Positions 17,746 to 30,471 are shown, numbered from the stretch's first letter. The stretch: DNA of 64,000 bases from Lysobacterales bacterium (GCA_014946745.1 JADCRD010000001.1:2044427-2108426), one strand, 5' to 3'. Notes: generated by a model not told the origin, from the sequence alone. Made by a program: numbers and translations.

Positions 17746-19455
17746 TCAGGCTGGCAGGAGGTGACGCACGTAAAGCCGCAGTTCGGGGGCGCCGCGGTAA
17801 TCGTCGCTGCCGAGCTGGTAGGCCAGATGGACCTGGCGCGGCGGCGGGCTGCCGGTCCAACCGCCGAAGTACACCGCCGACAGCGGGATGCGGCTGTCCG
17901 GATGGCGCAGCGAGAAGCGCAGATGCCGCTCGCCCATCAGGCGCCAGTCCAGCACCTCGAAGACACCGTCGAACACCGGCTCGGGAAAGGCCTGTCCGAA
18001 GGGGCCGGCCTCGCGCAGGGTCTCGGCGAGGCCCAGCTCGAACTCGCCCGCCGCAAGCTCACCGTCGGTCAGCAGCACCGGCGCCAGCAGCGCAGGGTCG
18101 ATGCGGCGCTCCACGGTCGCGGCGAACACGCGGCAGAAGCGTTCGACCTCGACATCCGCCAACGACAGGCCGGCGGCCATCGCGTGGCCGCCGAATCGCA
18201 GCATCAGGCCCGGATGCTGGGCATCGATCTCGGCCAGGCAGTCGCGCAGGTGGAAGCCGGCGATCGAACGCCCGGAGCCCTTCCACTCGCGGCCTTCTTC
18301 ATCGCCGGGCGCCAGCGCGAACACCGGGCGGTGCAGGCGCTCCTTGAGCTTGGAAGCGACCAGCCCGACCACACCGGCGTGCCAGCCCGCATCGGCGAGG
18401 GCCACGCCAGCGCTGACGTGGGCCTGCGCGCTGAAATCCGCGCGCAGCACCGCCGCCTCGGCCTGCTCGACCATCTGCTGCTGCAGCTCGCGGCGTTCGG
18501 CGTTGAGCGCGTGCAGGCGCTGCGCCAACGCGAATGCCGTGGTCTCGTCGTCGCTCAACAGGCATTCGATGCCGACGGCCATGTCCTCCAGGCGACCCGC
18601 GGCGTTGATGCGCGGCCCGAGGACGAAGCCAAAGTCGGTGGCTGAGGCGCGGCTCGGGTCCCGACCTGCCACGCGATACAGCGCGCGCACGCCGGCGCAG
18701 GCCCTGCCCGCGCGGATGCGCTTCAGCCCGGCCTGCACCAGCAGGCGGTTGTTGCGATCCAGCGGCACCAGATCCGCCACCGTGCCCAGCGCCACCAGAT
18801 CCAGCAGCTGGGCGAGATCGGGCTCCCCGCCGGCGAAGGCCAAGCCCTCGCGCAGCCGCGCACGCAGTGCGAGCAGGAGGTAGAAGACGACACCGACACC
18901 GGCCAGCGCCTTGCTCGGAAACTCGCAGCCGGGGACATTCGGATTCACCAGCGCATCGGCAGGAGGCAGGCTGTCGCCGGGCAGATGATGGTCGGTGACG
19001 ATGACACGCACGCCGCGCGCATGCGCCGCCGCGATTCCCGCATGCGCGGCCACGCCGTTGTCGACGGTGAGGATCAGATCGGGCGCAGGCTCGAGCTCGG
19101 CCACCAGGGCGGGCGACAGGCCATAGCCGTGCAGAAAGCGATTCGGAACGCGATACCCGACCCGCCGGAAGCCCAGCAGGCGCAGGCCGCGCACCGCGAC
19201 CGCACTGCCAGTGGCGCCATCGGCATCGAAATCGCCGACCACCAGCACCGACTGATCGCTCGCGCGCGCTGAGATCAAGAGATCGACCGCCGCTTCCAAG
19301 CCCGCCAGCTGCGGCGCCAGCAGCCCGGTCAGGCGCAGGTCAAGCTCATCAGGCGACTGCACGCCGCGCGCGGCATAGACGCGACGCAGCACGGGGTGAA
19401 GGCCTGGAAAATCGAGCAGCGGCGAGCGCGGCACGCTGCGTCGTTCGATGCGCAT
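17746..19455 (-). CDS. recJ: Single-stranded-DNA-specific exonuclease RecJ
   Basis: 5'-to-3' ssDNA exonuclease of the DHH phosphoesterase family, used in RecFOR recombination, mismatch repair and base-excision repair. 569 residues, normal length. Metal-binding motifs are intact: G-D-F-D-A-D-G-A-T-G near residue 73, the D in T-V-D-N-G, and V-T-D-H-H-L-P-G near 158. The DHHA1 domain contains G-S-G-R-S and R-F-G-G-H-A-M-A-A-G. The OB-fold C-terminal domain is present. It follows rpfE by 5 nt, the arrangement known from Xanthomonas. Confidence 0.97.
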   Translation of the reverse strand: MRIERRSVPRSPLLDFPGLHPVLRRVYAARGVQSPDELDLRLTGLLAPQLAGLEAAVDLLISARASDQSVLVVGDFDADGATGSAVAVRGLRLLGFRRVGYRVPNRFLHGYGLSPALVAELEPAPDLILTVDNGVAAHAGIAAAHARGVRVIVTDHHLPGDSLPPADALVNPNVPGCEFPSKALAGVGVVFYLLLALRARLREGLAFAGGEPDLAQLLDLVALGTVADLVPLDRNNRLLVQAGLKRIRAGRACAGVRALYRVAGRDPSRASATDFGFVLGPRINAAGRLEDMAVGIECLLSDDETTAFALAQRLHALNAERRELQQQMVEQAEAAVLRADFSAQAHVSAGVALADAGWHAGVVGLVASKLKERLHRPVFALAPGDEEGREWKGSGRSIAGFHLRDCLAEIDAQHPGLMLRFGGHAMAAGLSLADVEVERFCRVFAATVERRIDPALLAPVLLTDGELAAGEFELGLAETLREAGPFGQAFPEPVFDGVFEVLDWRLMGERHLRFSLRHPDSRIPLSAVYFGGWTGSPPPRQVHLAYQLGSDDYRGAPELRLYVRHLLPA

Positions 19456-19460
19456 GCGCG

Positions 19461-20408
19461 CTACTCGAAGCTCGTGGCGGGTCGCTTCCAGAGGCGCAGA
19501 CCGTGGCTGCGTCGATAGTTCCAGGCGTGACCGTCAGCGAAGTCGACGGTCAGGCTTGACAGCTTGCCCTTGCCGACGCGCTCCAGCAGCGGCTCGAACA
19601 CGGCCGACTCCAGTGCTTCCAGGCTGCGCGCACCGCGCAGATCGATGGCGCAGTCTTCGAGCTGCTGGGGCAGCACATCGCTCTCGATGCGCTCGATGCT
19701 GATGCCCGAAAGCTGCGCCAAGGCGCAGGCCAGAGGCTCGGAGGCATACAGGGCGCCGACGCCGGACACCACTTGCTGCGGCAGCGCTCCCCCGCCCCAC
19801 ACCCAGAGCGCGTTGGCCGGCGTACGTCCGGCGGCCACACGCGCCTGGTTGATCGGATGGTTGTGCAGGATGACCTGCGCCTCGGTCAACAGCGCCCGCC
19901 AGCGCCGTCCCTCGTCGCCGTAGGGGAGATGCGCGCCATAGTCGTCGCCCAGCGCGTCCTCGGGCGTCGAAAACGCAGGCAGCCGATGGCCCAGCTCGAC
20001 CCGCAGATACCAGCGCGTGGCCGTCGGCGCCGTCAGCGGCATGCCGAAGTCACCGAACAGCGGCTGCAGCGCCTGCGCCAGCGCCTCGGCTTCTTCCGGC
20101 TTGAGGCCCAGCTCGCCCACGGCCATCAGCCGCACGCCGCTCATTTCCGGCTGCAGGAAGGCAGGATCCGCCCGCAGCCACTGACTGCCGGCAGCATCGC
20201 CACAGTCGAGGTGGCGCGAGAGCGCCGCCGCCGGCAGACCGAGCGGGGTGATGTCGAACAGCCGCGCCAGCTGACCCAGCTCGCCCGACTCGCCGTCTTC
20301 CAGCGCATCGCCCCGACCGATCAGCTTCTGCAGGGAAGGCGCCTGCGTGAGATCGCCGCGCAGCCTGGCGCGGGCCGGAAGCAGAAGGATGCAGCCGCTG
20401 CCGCTCAT
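19461..20408 (-). CDS. rpfE: RpfE-like conserved protein
   Basis: 315-residue cytosolic protein lacking a signal peptide or membrane span. The position between recJ and greA, with an ATGA overlap onto greA, matches the gene named rpfE in Xanthomonas, where it belongs to the rpf region that regulates pathogenicity factors. Its biochemical role is not established; homologues are sometimes listed as phosphoglycerate-mutase-like. Features seen: an N-terminal G-C-I-L-L-L-P-A-R segment, a conserved [18 protein letters not shown], and a C-terminal L-T-V-D-F-A-D-G. The name rests on synteny and general resemblance. Confidence 0.7.
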   Translation of the reverse strand: MSGSGCILLLPARARLRGDLTQAPSLQKLIGRGDALEDGESGELGQLARLFDITPLGLPAAALSRHLDCGDAAGSQWLRADPAFLQPEMSGVRLMAVGELGLKPEEAEALAQALQPLFGDFGMPLTAPTATRWYLRVELGHRLPAFSTPEDALGDDYGAHLPYGDEGRRWRALLTEAQVILHNHPINQARVAAGRTPANALWVWGGGALPQQVVSGVGALYASEPLACALAQLSGISIERIESDVLPQQLEDCAIDLRGARSLEALESAVFEPLLERVGKGKLSSLTVDFADGHAWNYRRSHGLRLWKRPATSFE

Positions 20409-20877
20409 CCGTCGTAGCGCACGCTGATGATGTCGTAGCTGCGCTCGCCGCTGGGGGCAGCGATGGTGACCGAGTCACCCTCGTTCTTGCCGATCAGCGC
20501 ACGCGCAATGGGAGCCGAGACCGAGATCAGACCCTGCTTGATGTCGGCTTCGAGGTCGCCAACGATCTGGTAGGTGACTTCCTCGTCGGTCTCGCTGTCG
20601 GCCAGCTCAACGATGGCGCCGAACACCACCTTGCTGCCGGCCGCGAGCTTGGAGACATCAATGACCTGGGCGTGCGAGAGCACGGATTCCAGCTCCTTGA
20701 TGCGGCCTTCGATGAAGCCCTGCTGCTCGCGCGCGGCGTGGTACTCGGCGTTCTCCTTGAGGTCGCCGTGGGCGCGGGCCTCGGCGATGGCTGCGATCAC
20801 CTCGGGGCGCTTCACCGACTTCAGATGTTCAAGTTCCTCGCGCAGACGCTGGGATCCTTTCAGCGTGAGGGGGGCTC

Positions 20878-20881
<4 letters not shown>
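20405..20881 (-). CDS. greA: Transcription elongation factor GreA
   Basis: Binds the RNA polymerase secondary channel and stimulates transcript cleavage to rescue backtracked complexes. 158 residues, typical. The N-terminal coiled coil carries the acidic tip region [12 protein letters not shown], including the conserved Asp and Glu. The C-terminal FKBP-like domain ends G-E-R-S-Y-D-I. It overlaps both neighbours by ATGA (carB upstream, rpfE downstream), so all three are translationally coupled. Confidence 0.97.
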
Positions 20882-24103
<3,222 letters not shown>

Positions 24104-24120
<17 letters not shown>

Positions 24121-25540
24121 CGGTCAGGTCGGGTGAGGAATCGGGTTGAATGGCGGCAGCATCGAGCACGCGCACGGACTGCACGGTCTCAACTGGAACA
24201 GTGAGATCAAAACCGCCCTGCGACGGCGCCAGGCGCAGCACCAGGCGTGCCTGCGCATGGCTGATCAACTCGCCGCGGCGACGGCTGCCGTAGATCGAAA
24301 GCACCTCGATCTCGCGGCCCACGTAGGGCGCCAGATCGGCGTACTCAATGCGGCCGTCGCTCGCCGGCAGGGGAATCTCGGGTTTGGGGACGGGCGGCTC
24401 GGGAATACGCGGCGGCTCTGACACCACCTCTTCAATCTCCGGGTCCAGCGGAACGCCATCTTCAAGCCGCGTGCGCGCCACTTCGGCGGCCACCTGCTGC
24501 GCTCGCAGGGTCATCGGACGCACCTGGGCGAAGGCGAAGCGCACCGGATCCGTGCCTGTCACCCGCACATAGGGCGCGAGCGCCTGCCGCAGCGCGTCGC
24601 CCTGCATAGACGCGAGCTGCATGAGTCCCAGCGCCGAAGTCGGACGGGTCTCGATGCGGAACTCGCCGCCGTCAGCCGCGAACTTGCCGAAGGCTTTCAG
24701 CAGATCGGCATCGGGCTGCAGGCCGACGGTGCGCAGCAGACCGCGCACCGCCTCGATATGAAGGGCATTGAAATCGGCCAGGCTGGTGGTGACACGATCG
24801 GTACACCAGCCGTTGCGGGCCTGGATAAAGCCTTCGTCGATGAAGGCAAGGCTGAGATTGGCGAGGCGGCCCAGCGCCAACTGCTCGGTCGAAGCGCCCG
24901 CCGCCGGCGGCAGGGCGATGCCCATTCGCCACTCCATGCGTCCCGCACCGGCCGTGCCCAGGTCGAGGCCGAAATCGACCATGCCCGCGTCCGCGTGTTC
25001 GAAACGCAGGCTCATCACGGTATCGCTCGCGGGCAGACCCATCTCGACGAGGTCGCTGCGGGTGAAGGCATCGACCCCGCAGCCGGCGGCCTCGAACGGC
25101 AGAGCGCTGAAGGCGCCGATGAAGCCGGCCTCGGGGCCTGAGGGCATGCCTTCGACTTCGAGGTTGGCGATATCGATGCCCAAGCGCCGCGGCAGCTGCT
25201 CCGGCGGCCCAAACGCGGCGGCTTTCAGCAGCCAATCGAGCCCGGGCGTCTCCAGCGCGATGCGGCCCGTCCGCAAACGCAGGCCCTCGGCGCCAGGGAC
25301 ACGCGGCGATATCTCGATGCGCTCCACGCCAACCTGGCCGTCAAAGGTGAAGAAGCTGCGTCCGCGCTGCACGTCAGCAAAGGCCTGCAGCGCCTTGACC
25401 TGTTCACTGATCAGCGAATCCACGCGCCACCACACCAGCCCGTACAGAAGGGCGATCGGCAGCCCGATTCGGGTCACAGCGAGAAAGACCCAGCGGCCGA
25501 CGCTGCGGCGGCTCGATCGACTGGAGGCTTTGCGTGCCAT
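24104..25540 (-). CDS. Inner-membrane-anchored protein of unknown function between carA and carB
   Basis: 478 residues. A short basic N-terminus ([12 protein letters not shown]) and one membrane helix at about 18-40 are followed by a large domain expected in the periplasm, with AsmA-like beta character. A Pro-rich linker at about 370-395 ([12 protein letters not shown]) leads to a small C-terminal domain resembling an SH3/PRC-like barrel ([20 protein letters not shown]). It ends 17 nt inside carB and begins 18 nt after carA, so it is co-transcribed with a biosynthetic operon to which it has no evident link. No family was recognised with confidence. Confidence 0.75.
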
Positions 25541-25558
25541 GGCGGTCTCCTTGCGGGA

Positions 25559-26686
25559 TCAGCGCGAGGGTGACATCAGCTCGATGAAGCGATCGAAGAG
25601 GCCGGCGACGTCGTGCGGGCCGGGCGCGGCTTCGGGGTGACCCTGGAAGCTGAACGCCGGCGCATCGGTCAGGGCGATGCCCTGCAGGCTGCCATCGAAC
25701 AGCGAGCGATGGGTGGCGCGCACGTTGGCGGGCAGGCTGGCCTCGTCCACTGCGAACCCGTGGTTCTGGCTGGAGATCATCACTCGCCCGCTGTCGATGT
25801 CCTGCACCGGGTGATTGGCACCGTGGTGGCCGAACTTCATCTTCAACGTGCGCGCGCCAGAGGCGAGGCCGAGCAGCTGATGTCCGAGGCAGATGCCGAA
25901 GGTCGGCAGCCTGGCGGCGATGAAGCGGCGGATGGCAGCAATCGCGTAATCGCAGGGCTCCGGATCGCCGGGCCCGTTGGACAGGAACACGCCATCGGGC
26001 TTGAGCGCCAGCACCTCGTCGGCGCTGGTCTGCGCAGGAACCACGGTCAGACGACATCCGCGCTCGGCCAGCATGCGCAGGATGTTGCGCTTGACGCCGA
26101 AGTCGTAGGCGACGACATGGAAGCGCGAGGCCGGCGCTTCGAAAGCCTGGCGATCCAGCACGTAGCGACCTTCAGTCCAAGCGTAGGGCGCGGTGACGCT
26201 GACCACCTTGGCAAGGTCCATGCCCTTCAGCCCCGGGAACTCGCGCGCGCGGCGCAGGGCGTCCTCGGCGGTAGCACCCTCGCCGGCCAGAATGCAGCCG
26301 TTCTGGGCGCCAGAGTCGCGCAGTCGACGGGTGAGCGCGCGCGTGTCGATCTCGGCAATCGCGACCACGCCGCGCGCCTTGAGCCACGCCGGCAGATCGG
26401 CCTGGCTGCGCCAGCTGCTCGCTGGCGTCGGCTGCTCGCGAATGATCAGGCCAGAGGCGAACACCTGGGCCGCTTCGTCATCGACGTCGGTGCAGCCGGT
26501 GTTGCCGATGTGCGGATAGGTCAGGGTGACGATCTGCTGCGCGTAGGAAGGATCGGTGAGGATCTCCTGATAGCCGGTCATGGCGGTGTTGAACACCACC
26601 TCGCCGATCGTGCAGCCGGAAACGCCCACCGACACACCGCGATACACGGTGCCGTCGGCAAGGGCCAGAAGAGCAGGTTGGGTCAC
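25559..26686 (-). CDS. carA: Carbamoyl-phosphate synthase small subunit (glutaminase)
   Basis: Hydrolyses glutamine and passes ammonia to CarB. I start it at the GTG at 26686 because the encoded N-terminus ([15 protein letters not shown]) aligns with known CarA starts; an in-frame ATG 33 nt upstream would add an unconserved leader. This gives 375 residues, the usual length. The class I amidotransferase triad is present: Cys in F-G-I-C-L-G-H-Q, and His and Glu in Q-G-H-P-E-A. The N-terminal CarA domain has [11 protein letters not shown]. Confidence 0.97.
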   Translation of the reverse strand: MTQPALLALADGTVYRGVSVGVSGCTIGEVVFNTAMTGYQEILTDPSYAQQIVTLTYPHIGNTGCTDVDDEAAQVFASGLIIREQPTPASSWRSQADLPAWLKARGVVAIAEIDTRALTRRLRDSGAQNGCILAGEGATAEDALRRAREFPGLKGMDLAKVVSVTAPYAWTEGRYVLDRQAFEAPASRFHVVAYDFGVKRNILRMLAERGCRLTVVPAQTSADEVLALKPDGVFLSNGPGDPEPCDYAIAAIRRFIAARLPTFGICLGHQLLGLASGARTLKMKFGHHGANHPVQDIDSGRVMISSQNHGFAVDEASLPANVRATHRSLFDGSLQGIALTDAPAFSFQGHPEAAPGPHDVAGLFDRFIELMSPSR

Positions 26687-26942
26687 GAGCGATTCGCCTT
26701 GTGAGGATCGGGGAGGCACCCCCGCGAGCGGCGCTGGACGCAGCTTGCGCGAAACCGCCGGGCTTGCGTCTAGCAGGTCCGGAGGTCGTCGAGGGAGGGG
26801 GCGAAAGGTGAAGCAGGCGAGGCGGAAGTTTACGTTTCCAGCTCACACTCTGTCCACCTGTGCGAACGCAGCAAACGCGTGCGGCGATCACGGTTCACAG
26901 TGTGCACGCCCGCGAGCCGCACGCCGCTCGGCGCATTGCGGG
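26687..26942. other. 256-bp leader region upstream of carA
   Basis: Gap between dapB (ending 26943) and carA. No gene, no strong terminator, and no arginine or pyrimidine operator was recognised. If carA has its own promoter it should lie here. Confidence 0.4.
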
Positions 26943-27725
26943 TCAGTCGACGAGGCCCAACACGTCTTCGATGCGATAGCGGCCGGCCGTACGGCCCGCG
27001 AGCCACGCAGCGGACTTAAGGGCACCGCGCGCAAACACTTCGCGACTGCCGGCGCGATGCGTGAGTTCGATGACTTCGGCTTCGCCTGCCAGAAGAATCT
27101 GGTGATCGCCGACCACGTCACCACCGCGCACGGCGTGGAATCCGATCTCGCCAGCGACGCGCGGCGCATGCGCGCCCTCGCGCCCATGTCGCGCCAGTGC
27201 AGCCAGCGGCTGACCACGGCCTGCGGCGATCGCTTCGCCGAGCCGCAGAGCGGTGCCCGATGGCGCGTCCTGCTTGCGGCGATGATGGGTCTCGATGATC
27301 TCGCAGTCCCAGTCAGCAACGGCCGCGGCCGCACGCCGCGCCAGGGCCGCCAGCAGCGCGACGCCCAGCGAGAAGTTGGCCGCCCACAGCACGGGCACCT
27401 GCCGGGAGGCCGCATCGAGCGCCGCCTGCGCATCCGCATCAAGACCCGTCGTACCGGAGACCAGGGCGGCACCGCGTTCGACACAGGCCGCCGCAAGCGC
27501 CGGCAAGGCCGAGGGCGCACTGAAATCGATCACGACATCAAACGCCGGGGCCTGCGCGATCTGCGCGGGGCGAAGCACGGCCAGCGCGCCGAGATCGGCG
27601 CGCGGCGCATTGGCAACAGCGGCCACGAGGTGCAGGCCCGAATGCTCGGCCACCAGCGACAGCAGGCTGCGGCCCATGCGGCCCGAGGCTCCGTGAATCA
27701 GCAGCCGGGCACGGCGGTTGTTCAT
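26943..27725 (-). CDS. dapB: 4-hydroxy-tetrahydrodipicolinate reductase
   Basis: NAD(P)H-dependent step of the lysine and diaminopimelate pathway, feeding lysine and peptidoglycan synthesis. Rossmann motif G-A-S-G-R-M-G-R near the N-terminus. Catalytic block E-T-H-H-R-R-K-x-D-A-P-S-G-T-A contains the conserved His pair, Lys and the SGT substrate loop. Two ATGs lie 6 nt apart (27731 and 27725). GGTGA ends immediately before the first and is correctly spaced for the second, so I choose 27725 (260 residues). It is first in the minus-strand run leading to carA. Confidence 0.96.
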   Translation of the reverse strand: MNNRRARLLIHGASGRMGRSLLSLVAEHSGLHLVAAVANAPRADLGALAVLRPAQIAQAPAFDVVIDFSAPSALPALAAACVERGAALVSGTTGLDADAQAALDAASRQVPVLWAANFSLGVALLAALARRAAAAVADWDCEIIETHHRRKQDAPSGTALRLGEAIAAGRGQPLAALARHGREGAHAPRVAGEIGFHAVRGGDVVGDHQILLAGEAEVIELTHRAGSREVFARGALKSAAWLAGRTAGRYRIEDVLGLVD

Positions 27726-27763
27726 GATCATTCACCGGTGAAAGGCGGGGCTCGCGAGTTTAG

Positions 27764-27853
27764 GGCAACGCTGAAGAATTCAGCGTTGCCGCTCGCCCTG
27801 CAGGGCGAGCTCGCGGATCGAGCACGCGATGCTCGGTCCGACGTGACCGAGCA
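27764..27853. repeat. Cluster of three adjacent perfect palindromes
   Basis: 27764-27790: 12-bp perfect arms (GGCAACGCTGAA) around GAA. 27791-27810: a perfect 20-bp palindrome (GCTCGCCCTGCAGGGCGAGC) directly abutting it. 27830-27853: 9-bp arms (TGCTCGGTC) around six bases. They occupy the divergent gap between dapB and the PagL-like gene, where no transcription should end, so they are not simple terminators. This is REP/BIME-like in appearance. Confidence 0.75.
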
Positions 27854-28077
27854 CAGCGAAGACATCGCCGCGCGGCGGCCGAACGGGCCCGTGCGATTGT
27901 CGAGTCCCGCGCAACGCTGCGATGCGCCCACGGGACTGGAAGGCCCACCCCACCCTGCCTATGCTGCGCAGCCTCATTGAGTCGGCGCGGTTCGCGCGGT
28001 AGCCAAGCCTGCCGCCGCCGCATCTCCCCCGTTCGCTGTCGGCATCGGACGCCGGCCCGCTTGCAGCAAGGATGTCC

Positions 28078-28596
28078 ATGCAAACCACGCCCTCCACACA
28101 GGTTCGACGAGCGCTTGCCACCGTCGGGCTGGTCTTGGCGCTGAGCCTCAAGCCCGCTTCAGCCGCGGCGGCACAGCCCGAAAACGCTCCCTGGACGAGC
28201 CTGCAGGCCGGCATCAGCGACGCTCCCGACACGCCGAACACCGACTTCATCCTGCTGACGCACGCCCGGCCGCATGACCGGCTGCCGCTGGGTCTCGACT
28301 TCTACGCCCTGAACGCCGGAAGCATCGGGCGACACGACAGCGCCCCCAGCGGCAGCGACCAGCGCGTGCACTTCGCATCGCTGCAGCTCGGCTATCGCTT
28401 CGGACGCTTCACCCTGTCCTCCGGCCTGGCCGCAGTCAGCCACGTCACCGACTATCTGAGCAGCGGCTACCAGTTCCACAGTCATCTGGGCATCCGCTTC
28501 GGCACTCTGATCGTTGGGCTGGGCCATCTTTCGAACGCCCGCACCCGACAGCCCAACAAAGGCGAGAGCTACCTGTCGATGGGCTTCCGCTTCTAA
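28078..28596 (+). CDS. PagL-like outer-membrane lipid A deacylase-type protein
   Basis: 172-residue outer-membrane beta-barrel candidate. A signal peptide (V-G-L-V-L-A-L-S-L-K-P-A-S-A-A-A-A) is followed by alternating amphipathic strands and a C-terminal aromatic residue (M-G-F-R-F). The segment G-H-L-S-N-A-R-T-R-Q-P-N-K-G-E-S closely resembles the PagL active-site region, where His and Ser two residues apart act with a downstream Glu to remove the 3-O-acyl chain of lipid A. The start is the second of two ATGs (28072, 28078), which has AAGG at proper spacing. An alternative is a related outer-membrane barrel of unknown activity. Confidence 0.65.
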   Translation: MQTTPSTQVRRALATVGLVLALSLKPASAAAAQPENAPWTSLQAGISDAPDTPNTDFILLTHARPHDRLPLGLDFYALNAGSIGRHDSAPSGSDQRVHFASLQLGYRFGRFTLSSGLAAVSHVTDYLSSGYQFHSHLGIRFGTLIVGLGHLSNARTRQPNKGESYLSMGFRF

Positions 28597-28624
28597 CAGG
28601 GGCTGTTGAACAACCGCCTGCCGG

Positions 28625-28650
28625 GGAAGCTCCGATTCATCGGAGCTTCC
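28625..28650 (+). terminator. Perfect hairpin after the PagL-like gene
   Basis: GGAAGCTCCGAT and its exact complement around a two-base loop, 29 bp after the stop codon. There is no T-tract, so it may be an mRNA-stabilising or repeat-element hairpin rather than an intrinsic terminator. Confidence 0.45.
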
Positions 28651-28974
28651 GGCGCGCCAGGGATGGCGCGCACGCGGAACGAGCACGTCAGTGCTTGATC
28701 CGGGGTCAGCGAGTCCGGACCCGCGCCGGACTCGCGACGTCGAGTTGTTCAGACCTACCCTAGCTCGACCCAGAAGGGCCGAGTCGACAAGGCAAGCGCC
28801 TGAGTGATCGATGCGCTGGAAGGCGATACAGAGCCGTACGGGATCGCTGAACCGAAGAACTCCCAGGAAGGGAGTCTTTCAACACGCGGCTACGGCAGCA
28901 CGGAGCAAACACTGACGCGCTCGATCAGCGGAGTGCGGCCTTCATGGGGGGCGGCAACGCCGAAAGCTCCAGAC

Positions 28975-29054
28975 TTGCCTTGCCTTGCCTTGCCTTGCCT
29001 TGCCTTGCCTTGCCTTGCCTTGCCTTGCCTTGCCTTGCCTTGCCTTGCCTTGCC
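28975..29054. repeat. Pentanucleotide tandem repeat (TTGCC)16
   Basis: Sixteen uninterrupted perfect TTGCC units. Five is not a multiple of three, so each gain or loss would shift a reading frame. It lies 41 bp beyond the stop of the small exported-protein gene read from the other strand, outside any gene I accept. Confidence 0.97.
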
Positions 29055-29095
29055 ATGGCGTGGCATCGGCACTGCTGGCCTGTCTCTGCCCGCGC

Positions 29096-29536
29096 TCATT
29101 GCTCGCTGATGACGAAGCTACCGAAGGCCACACCGACGTCCCAGCCCGTGCCGGTGCCAGAAAGCGCGAGCGAGATCTCGCCCTTGGTGACGACTTGGCC
29201 CTTCGCCGAGCGCCCTGCCCCGGCATGGGCTTCGGCGCTGGCGTAGCCACCGATCAGATCGCGGATGTCGTCCACGCCCGAAAATTCGCCGACGCCGTTC
29301 TCGATCCGCGACTTGCCGAAGGAGATGCCGCCACCGCGCGCCTCCAGCCGCACGCGCATGGACTGGCCGTTGTTGCAGGTGATGCTGCCTTCGCCGCTGG
29401 AGCGCTTGTAGAAGGCAGACCAACCCGAAAGATTGAAGCGCATCTCGCAGTCGACGCTGCCGGCGCGAGCCTGCACGGGCAGCGCAAGCGCCGCAGCGAC
29501 TGCAATTGCGAGCAAGCGATGGAAAGTGAGTTGCAT
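29096..29536 (-). CDS. Small exported protein, unknown function
   Basis: 146 residues. A signal peptide (A-I-A-V-A-A-A-L-A-L-P-V-Q-A-R-A) is followed by a beta-rich domain with two cysteines (V-D-C-E-M and I-T-C-N-N-G-Q) that could form one disulfide in the periplasm. Gly-rich segments and regularly alternating strands suggest a lipocalin-like or small barrel fold. The start at ATG 29536 places the signal peptide correctly. I recognise no family. The 3' side carries the TTGCC tract. Confidence 0.7.
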   Translation of the reverse strand: MQLTFHRLLAIAVAAALALPVQARAGSVDCEMRFNLSGWSAFYKRSSGEGSITCNNGQSMRVRLEARGGGISFGKSRIENGVGEFSGVDDIRDLIGGYASAEAHAGAGRSAKGQVVTKGEISLALSGTGTGWDVGVAFGSFVISEQ

Positions 29537-29766
29537 GGCGGGCACCCCGAGTGCGGAAGACGTGCGCAAGGCTAACCCAGGCGGCTCGAAGTGGGGATCG
29601 ACCGGGCTCCGCGTGAGTGCAGGATGCTCAGCGTCGACACGCTTCGGGGCAGAAATCCCCGGCGGAATCCCGACTTTGCCGCGACCCGAAGCGGCAGCGC
29701 CGCGCGTTCGGGCATGACCAGCGCTGCATGCCGCGTTCTCAAGCCGGCACGCGGCGAGCGACGCGC

Positions 29767-30471
29767 TCAGAAGCGCTCACCGGAAGGCAGGTAACGCCAG
29801 CAGGCGTCAGGCAGTTTGGCCAAGGGCACGCGCCCCAAACGAATGCGCTTGGTCGAAAGCACGCGCAAGCCCACCTGCGCACACATCCAGCTCAGCTGGC
29901 CCGGGCGCACATCCTTGATCGCAAAGCGCAGCCGCGTTTCGTTCTGCCAGCTGACCTTGCAGGGTGCCAGCGCGCGGCCTTCGAAGCTCAATCCGTGACT
30001 CAGACGATGGAGACCGTAGGCAGCGACGCTGCCCTCCACCTCGACGATGAATTCCTGCTCGATGCGCGCCCCCTCCTCGCGCACGCGATGCAACAGGCGG
30101 CCATCCTGGGTGAAGGGCTGCAGGCCGCTGGCCCCACGCTCAAGCGGCAACAGCGGCGACAGCCTGCGCAGATGGCGACGCAGCAAACGGATGCCGCTGG
30201 AATCCTCGGCCCAGTGACGCTCCGCCGCGACCAGCGCCGGCACCACCTCGACGTCCGCGGGCTTGTGCAGCAGCAGGGTCATGGGCTCCGACGGCGCAGC
30301 CGCGGCGTCCAGGTCCACCTGCACACGCTCGCTGCTCACCGGGTGCTCGGGACGATCAATCACTTCGCCGTCAACGCTGACGCAGCCACTTTCGACATAG
30401 CGCTCGGCCTGGGCACGCGAGCAGCCGGTCAGCTCGATGACGCGTTTGGACAGGCGAATCGGCTCGGACAT
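29767..30471 (-). CDS. S4-domain RsuA/RluB-like pseudouridine-synthase homologue with altered catalytic residue
   Basis: 234 residues. An N-terminal S4 RNA-binding domain (R-L-S-K-R-V-I-E... V-S-V-D-G-E) is followed by a pseudouridine-synthase-like fold (L-L-L-H-K-P near 66-71). In the catalytic motif, where RsuA/RluF enzymes have R-L-D-x-x-T-x-G-L, this protein reads P-L-E111-R-G-A-S-G-L, so the essential Asp is Glu. It probably still binds rRNA; whether it isomerises uridine is doubtful. I recall xanthomonad relatives with the same P-L-E-x-G-A-S-G-L pattern, so this looks like a subfamily trait rather than a local mutation. No clear Shine-Dalgarno. Confidence 0.8.
   Translation of the reverse strand: MSEPIRLSKRVIELTGCSRAQAERYVESGCVSVDGEVIDRPEHPVSSERVQVDLDAAAAPSEPMTLLLHKPADVEVVPALVAAERHWAEDSSGIRLLRRHLRRLSPLLPLERGASGLQPFTQDGRLLHRVREEGARIEQEFIVEVEGSVAAYGLHRLSHGLSFEGRALAPCKVSWQNETRLRFAIKDVRPGQLSWMCAQVGLRVLSTKRIRLGRVPLAKLPDACWRYLPSGERF

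Larger units (their letters stand above)
28597..29095. other. Repeat-rich intergenic region
   Basis: No supported gene. It holds a small element with weak terminal inverted repeats (28599-28754), a perfect hairpin inside it, a small ACTCCC/GGGAGT hairpin near 28859-28875, and a (TTGCC)16 tract. Confidence 0.6.

Noticed and set aside
28975-29054. CRISPR-like array
   Set aside because: Five-base perfect tandem repeat with no spacers.
28944-29246. Open frames through the TTGCC tract
   Set aside because: A pentamer repeat opens all frames by itself; there is no ribosome-binding site and no conserved sequence outside the repeat.
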